Translations under genes and position numbers: made by a program
Part shown: positions 1 to 5,552 of the stretch, one piece after another
Layout of the letters: every line of letters starts with the position of its first letter
Numbering within the stretch: the stretch's first letter is position 1
Assembly (NCBI GenBank): GCA_002378745.1
Contig: DFRR01000006.1
Location: 1-8,423, forward strand
Direction of reading: 5' to 3'
Origin: Patescibacteria group bacterium UBA3458
GTDB lineage: Bacteria; Patescibacteriota; Minisyncoccia; Phycocordibacterales; UBA2100
DNA length: 8,423 nt
Notes under the pieces: model-generated
The model's input: only the letters and a program-made list of their open reading frames with translations
What the model was told of the DNA's origin: nothing
Database searches by the model: none

Positions 1-63
1 CGTCTAATGGTAGGACTCCAGGTTTTGGTCCTGGCTATCTAGGTTCGAGTCCTAGCCCGGCAG
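1..63 (+). tRNA. tRNA-Gln (anticodon TTG), 5' end cut off by the window
   Basis: The anticodon stem pairs 18-22 with 30-34 around the loop 23-29 (TTTTGGT), so the anticodon at 25-27 is TTG, which reads the Gln codon CAA. The T stem pairs 39-43 with 51-55 around the loop TTCGAGT. The D arm is visible at about 2-16. The 3' acceptor strand is CCCGGCA (56-62) with discriminator G63. CCA is not encoded (CAA follows), so it must be added after transcription. About eight 5' bases, including the acceptor partner strand, lie before the window. Its tail and terminator recur elsewhere in the window, which makes it a candidate integration site. Confidence 0.93.
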
Positions 64-148
64 CAAACACCATTTCAAGGCATATTTTCAGGACGGAAAA
101 GAAAGAGCGCTCAGTTGAGGGCTCTTTTTTGTCGGAAAAGTTCGAGTC
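59..148 (+). repeat. tRNA-tail/terminator repeat, copy 1
   Basis: This segment runs from the last tRNA bases (GGCAGCAAACACC) through the terminator to a second GTTCGAG at 140-146. By hand alignment about 81 of 91 positions match 5733-5823, with one 1-nt gap. The shared order is tRNA-like tail, AT-rich spacer, GAGC-hairpin, then AAAAGTTCGAG. The copy at 2470-2561 keeps the ends and the hairpin but has a different spacer. Confidence 0.8.
102..130 (+). terminator. Intrinsic terminator of tRNA-Gln
   Basis: The inverted repeat 102-113 / 116-127 (AAAGAGCGCTCA against TGAGGGCTCTTT) has one G-G mismatch and a very short nominal loop, and ends in a run of six T (125-130). It lies about 40 nt past the tRNA 3' end, as expected for transcription termination. 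The same hairpin core recurs at 2515-2542 and 5777-5802. Confidence 0.85.
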
Positions 149-189
149 TGTTCATGCACAAACGACATTCCCAACTTGTTGGGTGCATC

Positions 190-198
190 TGGTATACT
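190..198 (+). promoter_or_regulatory. Extended -10 promoter, leaderless start at 206
   Basis: TGG followed by TATACT (193-198) forms an extended -10 element. The ATG at 206 begins 7 nt after the hexamer, about where transcription should start, so the message would be leaderless. There is no Shine-Dalgarno sequence and no obvious -35 box. Confidence 0.6.
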
Positions 199-205
199 TC
201 AGAAA

Positions 206-538
206 ATGAAAAGGGATTTGGATAAGCTCATCGAATTTGTAGGGCGACATTTCGTTTTTGATGAGCAGATATACCCTGAGTTAAGAGGTGCGAACGAAGA
301 GAAGCGCCTTGCTTTCGCTGTTCGGCACTCCGCCCTCCACTTTTCAAAGACAGCAGGAAAAGTTGCAGCAGTGAGTGAAGATGTGGACCATGGAGGAGAA
401 TTGGATATCGAAACGGTCAAGGAGAATATTCCAAAGGCTATCATCAGCACTCTGAAACTTGCGGAGATTGTGGGGATGAAGGGAGATGAAATCGTCAACG
501 CAATTGAAAAGAAGTACAAAAATCACATTGATGAGTAA
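206..538 (+). CDS. Small all-helical protein, possibly MazG-like NTP pyrophosphohydrolase superfamily
   Basis: This 110-aa protein has no signal peptide or membrane segment and is predicted to be mostly helical. The ATG at 206 is preferred to the upstream in-frame TTG at 176 because it sits just behind an extended -10 box, which suggests a leaderless message. The central part (an H-x-x-L-H stretch, then KTAGKVAAVSEDVDHGG) and the C-terminal STLKLAEIVGM segment recall small MazG-like all-alpha NTP pyrophosphatases, which hydrolyse nucleoside triphosphates. The classical ExxE and ExxD metal-binding pairs are not clear, so this family call is inference and catalytic activity is uncertain. The stop codon overlaps the next gene's possible ATG (ATGAGTAA at 531-538), so the two are probably co-transcribed and translationally coupled. 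Confidence 0.75.
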   Translation: MKRDLDKLIEFVGRHFVFDEQIYPELRGANEEKRLAFAVRHSALHFSKTAGKVAAVSEDVDHGGELDIETVKENIPKAIISTLKLAEIVGMKGDEIVNAIEKKYKNHIDE

Positions 539-905
539 GTCACGTATGAAACTTATTATCGACGTACACGTGTCTGATTTACAACGTGCAGTGACTTTTT
601 ACACCGAAGCACTCGGATTGCCATGTCGCGTATATGAAACTGACTGGGCTGCAATCACTGTTGGAGATGCAGAGATTCATTTATACGTCGATGGTGGTGT
701 AACGCACAGCGTAGAGTTCTACGTTGACCATATAGAGAGCAGAGTTCGTGCACTTGCCGAGCAAGGTGTGCAGTTCATCCTGGGGGTAGATAGGCCAAAA
801 GCTATACGCGTTGACGAGCAAAGTATTACGGAATTCCCGTGGGGAAAAATTGCATACTTTTACGATAGCGAAGGAAACGAGCTCGCATTGGTCGAAGACT
901 TCTAG
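531..905 (+). CDS. VOC-superfamily (glyoxalase/bleomycin-resistance fold) protein
   Basis: A 124-aa protein from ATG 531, or 119 aa from ATG 546. The first start overlaps the stop of the upstream gene (ATGAGTAA), a typical coupled arrangement; the second gives a more standard VOC N-terminus (MKLIIDVHVSDL). Two beta-alpha-beta-beta-beta halves are visible. The first begins with DVHVSDLQRAVTFYTEALG and ends near GDAEIHLYV. The second begins with HSVEFYVDHIESRVRALAEQG and ends with YFYDSEGNELALVE. The His in the first strand and the late Glu in NELALVE sit where VOC enzymes place metal ligands. The family includes glyoxalase I, dioxygenases and fosfomycin/bleomycin resistance proteins; the substrate cannot be told from sequence. 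The protein is likely cytoplasmic. Confidence 0.88.
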   Translation: MSKSRMKLIIDVHVSDLQRAVTFYTEALGLPCRVYETDWAAITVGDAEIHLYVDGGVTHSVEFYVDHIESRVRALAEQGVQFILGVDRPKAIRVDEQSITEFPWGKIAYFYDSEGNELALVEDF

Positions 906-949
906 CTTCTTTTTTGAAAGAGCGGCCCACCCGTTTGTTGCCAGACGTC

Positions 950-958
950 TGATATACT
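950..958 (+). promoter_or_regulatory. Extended -10 promoter, leaderless start at 965
   Basis: TGA-TATACT (950-958) is an extended -10 element, and the ATG at 965 begins 6 nt after the hexamer. No Shine-Dalgarno sequence precedes the start. It would drive the 965-1695 gene pair. Confidence 0.6.
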
Positions 959-964
959 TTATTT

Positions 965-1195
965 ATGAGTAATGATCGCACAACACTTGAGCTCACAGAA
1001 ACGTCGAGAGGAAATAAATTCATCGATTCCGAGATTCGTGGCCGCGTGAAGATTTCCGGAGTCGAGAATGAATTTGTTCGCACGAGAATTATGCACATGA
1101 AGCGTGAGCATCCTGTGTGGTTCTGGGCTGCAACAATTGCAAGTTTGATTGGCGCACTTGCTGTGATTGCCCAGTTCATAAATTGGCTGATATGA
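965..1195 (+). CDS. Small single-pass membrane protein, unknown function
   Basis: This 76-aa protein is not recognised as a named family. Residues 1-49 are polar and contain a short beta-like stretch (GRVKISGVENEFV). Residues 51-75 (after KREHP, starting VWFWAATIASLIGALAVIAQ) form one hydrophobic helix ending at the C-terminus, so it is a likely tail-anchored inner-membrane protein with the N-terminal part in the cytoplasm. The ATG is placed by the extended -10 box directly upstream. Its TGA overlaps the next start (ATGA at 1192-1195), so it forms an operon with the membrane-anchored DUF2726 gene and may be its partner. Confidence 0.72.
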   Translation: MSNDRTTLELTETSRGNKFIDSEIRGRVKISGVENEFVRTRIMHMKREHPVWFWAATIASLIGALAVIAQFINWLI

Positions 1196-1695
1196 GTCTC
1201 TACATCCTCGCTGTTACCATCATAACAGTCGCCATCGTAATTTCTGTACTGAAAATTCTTTTCGCCGATAGAGATACTCAGGAAAAGAGCAAGCCGAGAT
1301 ACCACTACACACGAAAGCAGTTCTTCCTCACTCGTCCTGAGCATGAGTGCTACGACATGCTCGTCGCAGCTGTCGGTGAAACCTACTACGTCTTCGCCCA
1401 GGTTCACCTTTCAGCAATTCTTGATAATAAAGTAAAAGGACAGAGTTGGAGAGCCGCTTTTGCACACATCAACGGAAAGTCCGTCGACTTCTTGCTGTGC
1501 GACAAAGCATATATCTCGCCCAAACTCGCGATTGAACTTGACGATCGAACACATGAACGTCCCGATAGGAAAGAACGAGACAGGGAAGTAGAACGCATTC
1601 TCGGGAACGCAGATATACCCCTCTTGCGTCTGAAAAATACCGAGGCGCTTAATGCAGCCGAATTGGCACAGCAAATTGCTGATGCTGTGAGTTGA
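1192..1695 (+). CDS. Membrane-anchored DUF2726 protein (PD-(D/E)XK-like fold)
   Basis: A 167-aa protein starting at the ATG that overlaps the upstream stop; the alternative in-frame ATG at 1117 would sit deep inside the upstream gene. Residues 3-24 are a hydrophobic helix (LYILAVTIITVAIVISVLKI), predicted to anchor the protein. Residues about 45-166 match the DUF2726 pattern: FFLTRPEHECYDML, then a QVHLSAIL segment, VDFLLCD (D99), the acidic LAIELDD (E115 to D118), a His and RKERD block, and ADIPLLRL near the end. DUF2726 is related to PD-(D/E)XK nucleases and often occurs in small membrane-linked or topoisomerase-associated proteins. The D99 and E115-x-D117 arrangement is compatible with a metal site, but nuclease activity is unproven. 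It is co-transcribed with the small membrane protein. Confidence 0.85.
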   Translation: MSLYILAVTIITVAIVISVLKILFADRDTQEKSKPRYHYTRKQFFLTRPEHECYDMLVAAVGETYYVFAQVHLSAILDNKVKGQSWRAAFAHINGKSVDFLLCDKAYISPKLAIELDDRTHERPDRKERDREVERILGNADIPLLRLKNTEALNAAELAQQIADAVS

Positions 1696-1706
1696 TAAGA
1701 GTCCGT

Positions 1707-1791
1707 CAGGGACATTGGGGACGTTAGGGACTTACTCATCCAGCTCTTCCATTTCCTCAAGCATCTTCCGCAACCGCTCCGTGTGCGTACG
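1707..1791 (-). repeat. Repeat piece A: GGGAC-box plus last 19 codons of a repeated C-terminus
   Basis: On the plus strand, 1707-1734 (CAGGGACATTGGGGACGTT then AGGGACTTA) matches 5553-5580 with two substitutions. On the minus strand, 1791-1732 reads RTHTERLRKMLEEMEELDE followed by TAA. This matches AYTDRLRKILEELEEIDE plus TAA at 5578-5634, with almost only conservative changes. Only this downstream end is present here; the upstream half lies at 2337-2478, on the far side of the gene at 1825-2334. There is no start codon, so it is a remnant or repeat module rather than a gene. Confidence 0.7.
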
Positions 1792-1807
1792 AATTGTCCG
1801 TGAGATT

Positions 1808-1816
1808 TGCTACACT
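1808..1816 (+). promoter_or_regulatory. Extended -10 promoter, leaderless start at 1825
   Basis: TGC-TACACT (1808-1816) is an extended -10 element, with the ATG at 1825 beginning 8 nt after the hexamer. It decides the start in favour of ATG 1825 over the upstream in-frame TTG at 1807, which lies before and within the promoter. Confidence 0.55.
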
Positions 1817-1824
1817 TAATTGGT

Positions 1825-2334
1825 ATGTCTTTAAAAGCTACTTCAAAAAATAATATTCCGGCCGAACTCGAGGTTGCTGCCATTGTGAACTCTCTTGTTG
1901 AGAGATATGCAATTCCCATCTACACAGAAAATATCGTCATTGAAAGTAAAGTTATATCGCATTCACGACCAATCCTGACAATAAACACCAGAACCAAAGA
2001 GCCGCTATTACTACTTCAGGTCCTAATCCATGAACAACTTCACTGGTGGGTAGATGCGCATCCTCGTTACGCTGAGTGTTTGGAAATGCTTAAAACGAAG
2101 TACCGTGATGATGGGGAGCATAACAAGTCAGGTACATACCCAAATAGTTACTGGGAACATATCATCGTTTGTTTTAATACAAAGTTGTGGTTGGAAAAAA
2201 TTCTTACAAAAAGAGACGTCGAGTGGATATATCAACAATGGCAAGCCTATCCAACTCTTGAGAGATTCATTACGAACAGGAAAAAAGAGATTGGTGCTGC
2301 CTTGGAGAAATACGACATGGTTTTGAAAATGTAG
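1825..2334 (+). CDS. HExxH-motif (zincin-like) protein, unknown family
   Basis: A 169-aa protein with no signal peptide or membrane segment. Residues 61-73 form a hydrophobic helix running into HEQLH (69-73), an HExxH zinc-binding motif in which the two His would bind zinc and the Glu would be the catalytic base. A second helix, SYWEHIIVCFNTKLWLEKIL (about 108-127), offers H112 or E111 as a third ligand, 39-43 residues later. This spacing is plausible for a small intracellular zincin. The substrate is unknown and the fold could be non-catalytic. The gene stands alone behind its own promoter, between the two halves of a repeat that is continuous at 5553-5748, so it may be an insertion. Its codons are somewhat more AT-rich than those of the neighbouring genes. 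Confidence 0.75.
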   Translation: MSLKATSKNNIPAELEVAAIVNSLVERYAIPIYTENIVIESKVISHSRPILTINTRTKEPLLLLQVLIHEQLHWWVDAHPRYAECLEMLKTKYRDDGEHNKSGTYPNSYWEHIIVCFNTKLWLEKILTKRDVEWIYQQWQAYPTLERFITNRKKEIGAALEKYDMVLKM

Positions 2335-2336
2335 TT

Positions 2337-2478
2337 TCAACGTACGTCGTTTCTCAATCGCTCCGTGTACGCCGCTTCCTCTGCTTTAAGATTTGGTACA
2401 ATGATGTTGATGAGCTGCTGACCGAGAACACTCGTCTTTTCGGAAAAAGTTCGAGGTTTGTTCCGAGAAGGGCAGCAC
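2337..2478 (-). pseudogene. Repeat piece B: C-terminal remnant of an unidentified protein
   Basis: On the minus strand the open frame reads CCPSRNKPRTFSEKTSVLG, then QQLINIIVPNLKAEEAAYTE, then RLRNDVR and TGA (2337-2339). Up to RLR it matches the copy at 5578-5748; by hand count 2355-2477 differs from 5617-5739 at only 5 of 123 positions with no gaps. After RLR it diverges into a short non-homologous tail where the expected 3' end (LEELEEIDE) is missing and appears instead at 1732-1791. The only ATG upstream (2550-2552) lies beyond the terminator hairpin, so a real start is doubtful. Substitutions between copies are mostly synonymous or Glu/Asp swaps, implying that this was once, or still is, coding sequence. 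Confidence 0.6.
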
Positions 2479-2561
2479 CGATGCCAAAATGGCAAATTTC
2501 TGAGTCTGGACACGAAAAGAGCGCTCAATCGAGCGCTCTTTTTCAATTCCAAAAGTTCGAG
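2449..2561 (+). repeat. tRNA-tail/terminator repeat, copy 2
   Basis: This copy begins with AAAAAGTTCGAGGTTTGTTCCG, identical at this point to 5706-5727, and continues through GAGAAGGGCAGCA. The spacer to the hairpin differs from copies 1 and 3 and holds a small stem TGCCA-AAA-TGGCA (2482-2494). The terminator hairpin and a second GTTCGAGGTTTGTCC (2555 onward) follow. The heptamer GTTCGAG occurs at 2449 and 2555, bracketing the unit as in the other copies. Confidence 0.7.
2515..2543. terminator. Bidirectional intrinsic terminator
   Basis: A perfect 12-bp stem, AAAAGAGCGCTC (2515-2526) against GAGCGCTCTTTT (2531-2542), with the loop AATC. It is A-rich on the left and T-rich on the right, so it can act on both strands. 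It would terminate the minus-strand gene at 2543-2896, whose TGA touches the stem, and plus-strand transcripts from 1825. Confidence 0.85.
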
Positions 2562-2896
2562 GTTTGTCCTGGAGGCCGCTTTCTCCTCACTAGCTCAAGC
2601 ATTTCCAACTCCTCCGGAGTCAGAGTGCTCTCGTAGATACGCTGCACGACATCCACATAGCGCCTAAATCTATCTTCTGCGGCCTGGATCTCATCTTCCG
2701 TGCGGTCATGCATCCACTGACGGATGAAACTCGCCCTAGACCCGTCTGGTGCTAGTTGGGGCGTATAGTCAAATTCATGTTCATGTTTGTGGTACGTATG
2801 ACCACAGCATCCCTCAGGAATATTCATGATGCGGATGTAATGCGTCTTGCTAATATCGACGCGAGGAATACTACACCATGAATTGCTCATTGGCAC
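2543..2896 (-). CDS. 117-aa Cys/His-cluster protein, unknown function
   Basis: Not recognised. Starts are GTG at 2896 (117 aa) or ATG at 2890 (115 aa). Near the N-terminus, residues 30-40 read CCGHTYHKHEH, a dense Cys/His cluster that could bind a metal such as Zn or Fe. Residues 61-105 are charged and helical, with WMHDRTEDEIQAAEDRFRRY and a Glu-rich TPEELEMLELV stretch, suggesting a helical hairpin or short coiled coil. There is no signal peptide or membrane segment. The last eight residues (QTSNFWN region) are encoded by the repeated AAAAGTTCGAGGTTTGTCC sequence, and the stop codon touches the terminator stem, so the 3' end was probably formed by the repeat. It lies divergent from the DUF3892-like gene. 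Confidence 0.6.
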   Translation of the reverse strand: MPMSNSWCSIPRVDISKTHYIRIMNIPEGCCGHTYHKHEHEFDYTPQLAPDGSRASFIRQWMHDRTEDEIQAAEDRFRRYVDVVQRIYESTLTPEELEMLELVRRKRPPGQTSNFWN

Positions 2897-2971
2897 ATGG
2901 TGCTGGGTTGTGACGAGGCGGCAAAAAGCGCATCCACTAATCTGTACACAGACAAAATTGCAGTCTGGGTG

Positions 2972-3000
2972 TAATATGAATTTATTAGCCGTTAGGAGAG
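2972..3000 (+). promoter_or_regulatory. -10 box and Shine-Dalgarno for the gene at 3007
   Basis: TAATAT (2972-2977) is a good -10 hexamer. AGGAGAG (2994-3000) is a strong Shine-Dalgarno sequence 6 nt before the ATG at 3007. This is the only clear Shine-Dalgarno in the window and contrasts with the apparently leaderless neighbours. Confidence 0.6.
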
Positions 3001-3006
3001 TACATC

Positions 3007-3216
3007 ATGGGAAAAATCAGAGGAAACAACGACGGTCCCAATGGGAGGAACGAAACCTATAACGTTGGGAAGCGAAAGAACGTACCCCGGACAGAAATCG
3101 TCCGAGAGGTCGAACAGGGAAAACATCCCGGCAATCATGTGGTGAAAATCAACGGGAGAAAGTACGTCCGCGACAACCCCGACCACTCGAAGAAAGACAA
3201 CGTCAATCAAAAATAG
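3007..3216 (+). CDS. Small DUF3892-like protein
   Basis: A 69-aa, very basic and polar protein with no membrane segment. It opens with GKIRGNNDGPNGRNETYNV, followed by a helix (PRTEIVREVEQGKHPGNH), a beta hairpin (VVKINGRKYVRDNP) and a tail SKKDNVNQK. The order matches small DUF3892-type proteins, in which a Lys/Glu helix ending in a Gly is followed by a short beta hairpin; the family's function is not known. The start is fixed by the Shine-Dalgarno sequence AGGAGAG. The neighbour at 3272 is another small protein of accessory type, with a 55-bp gap, but it may have its own weak promoter. Confidence 0.75.
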   Translation: MGKIRGNNDGPNGRNETYNVGKRKNVPRTEIVREVEQGKHPGNHVVKINGRKYVRDNPDHSKKDNVNQK

Positions 3217-3271
3217 CGGAGCCGTTTCTCATCAATTTATTGCAACACGCTATCCCTGTGCAGAAGCTAAC

Positions 3272-3706
3272 ATGACACAAGAAATTCACAGTCAAATAGA
3301 TGGGGAATTCACTGGGTACAATGATGCCGCCATCTTCAAACTCACGAATGGTCAGGTCTGGCAGCAGAAACGATATCGATACTCGTACCGCTACAAATAT
3401 CGCCCACACGTGCGTGTCTATCAAGAACGTGGTCGCTATATGATGGAGGTCGATTGTATGGACGAACCAATTGAAGTCGTGAGGGTAAGCGTACTTGAAG
3501 AAGGAGTCATCGTCTCCGACTTCAGAGGATTCTCCGGCGACTCAACATTTGAATTTCAAAACGGACGAATTTGGAAGCAGGCCGAATACAAATACAACTA
3601 TCACTACGCTTATCGCCCGCGTGCTGTTGTTGTCGATGGTATCAATGGAAGTGCAATCCACATCGACGGGATGAGTGAGTCTGTAAGGGTGCGTAGACTC
3701 AGATAG
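3272..3706 (+). CDS. Internally duplicated Tyr-rich beta protein, unknown function
   Basis: A 144-aa protein made of two homologous units, about residues 9-72 and 81-142. Each has an acidic opening (IDGEFTGYNDAAIFKL, and VSDFRGFSGDSTFEF), then NGQVWQQ or NGRIWKQ, a Tyr ladder (YRYSYRYKYRPHVRV, and YKYNYHYAYRPRAVV), and a closing beta segment (EPIEVVRV, and ESVRVRRL). The alternating Tyr pattern predicts exposed beta strands. No signal peptide is evident. Similar single-unit proteins occur as hypothetical proteins in many bacteria, but I know no function for them. A TATCCC hexamer at 3251-3256 is a weak promoter candidate; there is no Shine-Dalgarno. Confidence 0.8.
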   Translation: MTQEIHSQIDGEFTGYNDAAIFKLTNGQVWQQKRYRYSYRYKYRPHVRVYQERGRYMMEVDCMDEPIEVVRVSVLEEGVIVSDFRGFSGDSTFEFQNGRIWKQAEYKYNYHYAYRPRAVVVDGINGSAIHIDGMSESVRVRRLR

Positions 3707-3772
3707 AGTGAAGTCTTCATAAAAAAGAAAAACTCATAAGCAAGCAAGAAGCTGCACTAGAGTACCGCCAAA

Positions 3773-5467
3773 CTAACTCGGTATTCCTTGTCGCTTCGGA
3801 TCATTCACCCAACTTTCGATCGAGTTAATGAAACTCCAGACATCATCGGCGCCGGCGCTGAGATAGCCAGGGTCGGTAGGGTCGCTGCCCATTGCGGTAA
3901 AAATGCTCGCTAGCCATTTTGGCTTGTCGTTGATCTTTGGAATGCCTAATGAAGCCAACCAACACTCAAGCTCACCAACCGGCACAAAGAAAATTCCGAA
4001 CTTGCGCATAGACTCGATAAAGTTCTCGATTTTGGCCTTCTCAGCTCCTTTGAAAGCCGACAATCCACTTTTTTTGCATGCAAGCCGTCCCTTTTTATCC
4101 ATCAAAGCCTTCACATCGGCACGTTCACTTTGTAGTGCAGTGAGCTTCGCACCCTTCTTCAAGTGAAGCAGGGGCCACACACATTTGAAGTCATTATCCA
4201 TCAGAACATCAAAATCGAACACAGCAGCGGCAGGAATTCCAAGATGTCGCAATGGGTTTGCAATACGAGGAATTGTTTGCCAGTTCTGTGCGTTCATAAA
4301 GAGACTGTCTTCGATGCCCATGTCGTCGTGCAACAATCGGTGATTTACTTCTTCATAAAATGCTCGATCTGCGTCGGCTTCAGTGACGACCACTCCGCGA
4401 TGAAACAATGCGCGAAGTGCGTTCGCAGATCTTAGAAGTGGATCGTTCATAAGATTAACGATCTCAGAAGGATCGATGGATCGAGCGGTTGCCTTCTGGT
4501 CGGTATAGGTAAGTCGAATGAGACGCAATTTTGGCGCTGACTGAATGCAACCCATAAGGAAGTCGGCGCTATGTGTTGCGACGACAAGTGTTGCTTCTCG
4601 TTCGCGAGCAGATTGTGCCAGGACCCTTCCAACTCGACGCGCCAATGTGGGATGAAGAAATGCTTCCGGCTCATCGATAAGCAAGATGCGATGGGGTAAA
4701 CTCATAACCGCTGACACTAGGCCAACAGAAGTTCTGACGCCGTCACCTAGTTCTGAGACGAGCTCTGCCTTCTGATGGAACTTTCGCGCCCTGTCATCAA
4801 GTGCTTGTTCTTCATTCTTTGTCTTTGGTTTTCTTCCGCTCAATCGCACTCTGAATTGGTTCATTCCTGTCGGATCGATAACAAAGTGCTTCCCGAATGC
4901 TTCTTCGGTGAACTCTCGTACCTTCTCTCGTCCATCATCGTTCGCGAAGAGTGCCCAGAGGTGATTTTTTGGGTACTCCTCTAGAGGTCCTGTCTCTTTC
5001 GGCTCTACGAGATCGAAACGTGTTCTTCCATCTAATCGCAGTGTGAAAGTGCGAACCAGGATCTGCCTAATCTGCCTGATGTCGTTGTTGTCGAACCACT
5101 GTTTTAGCGAATCGATGTTGACGCGCTGGTGAAGAGGATCTTCTCCATGCCGGATCATAGGGCGAGCAATCCAAAAATGGTTAACCTCGTCTAACTGCCC
5201 ACGAGGTGGAGCCGCCTTTTGAGTCTGCAACATTGCAAGAAGATCATCAAAGGTGTCTGGGAGATCGAGCTCAACCCGATCAATCAGACTGAGCTCGGGA
5301 TTTTGTCCCTGTGCCCACACTTCCAACTCTCGAAGAGATCGACTCTTTCCCGAGTTGTTCGGACCTACCAAAATCGTGACGTTGGGGATGTCCGCGTCTA
5401 AAGCGGGTGAGCCTGGGGCACTACCTGCCTTAAAAACTATCCTCTTTATTCTGAGCTTCTGTGTCAT
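3773..5467 (-). CDS. OLD-like AAA ATPase with C-terminal TOPRIM-like domain
   Basis: A 564-aa ABC/SMC-type ATPase fused to a nuclease-like domain. Walker A is GPNNSGKS (35-42). The helical insertion spans about 60-235. A signature-like GDGVRTSVGL lies at 241-250, Walker B LLIDEPEAFLHP at 262-273, and the switch His in VVATHS at 295-300. The C-terminal part begins VVVTEADADRAFYEE (359-373, Glu363), followed by AAVFDFD (D418, D420) and GIFFVPVGELECWL (491-504). This Glu ... DxD order is the TOPRIM pattern of OLD-family nucleases, which cleave DNA or RNA and often act in anti-phage defence (as in P2 OLD and GajA). The third TOPRIM acidic position is less clear. No partner gene such as a UvrD-like helicase is adjacent, so it may act alone. 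It lies between repeat copies 2 and 3. Confidence 0.88.
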   Translation of the reverse strand: MTQKLRIKRIVFKAGSAPGSPALDADIPNVTILVGPNNSGKSRSLRELEVWAQGQNPELSLIDRVELDLPDTFDDLLAMLQTQKAAPPRGQLDEVNHFWIARPMIRHGEDPLHQRVNIDSLKQWFDNNDIRQIRQILVRTFTLRLDGRTRFDLVEPKETGPLEEYPKNHLWALFANDDGREKVREFTEEAFGKHFVIDPTGMNQFRVRLSGRKPKTKNEEQALDDRARKFHQKAELVSELGDGVRTSVGLVSAVMSLPHRILLIDEPEAFLHPTLARRVGRVLAQSAREREATLVVATHSADFLMGCIQSAPKLRLIRLTYTDQKATARSIDPSEIVNLMNDPLLRSANALRALFHRGVVVTEADADRAFYEEVNHRLLHDDMGIEDSLFMNAQNWQTIPRIANPLRHLGIPAAAVFDFDVLMDNDFKCVWPLLHLKKGAKLTALQSERADVKALMDKKGRLACKKSGLSAFKGAEKAKIENFIESMRKFGIFFVPVGELECWLASLGIPKINDKPKWLASIFTAMGSDPTDPGYLSAGADDVWSFINSIESWVNDPKRQGIPS

Positions 5468-5552
5468 ATTAGTTTTCGTATCCCTGCACGTTTGTTTCTC
5501 ATTCTACTATCTGCGTCAGTGACATGCGAGAGGCTGGGGAGGTGCTGTGCTA

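Noticed and set aside
896..915. Possible terminator after the VOC gene (GAAG ... CTTC then six T)
   Set aside because: The stem is only 4 bp and overlaps the stop codon; too weak to call.
826..1407. 193-codon minus-strand open frame opposite the 965 and 1192 genes
   Set aside because: It lies opposite the coupled gene pair with promoter and DUF2726 signature; its translation has no recognisable domain.
1404..1919. 171-codon minus-strand open frame
   Set aside because: It is antisense to the DUF2726 and zincin-like genes and crosses the repeat, and its composition (Ser- and Arg-rich) is typical of a shadow frame.
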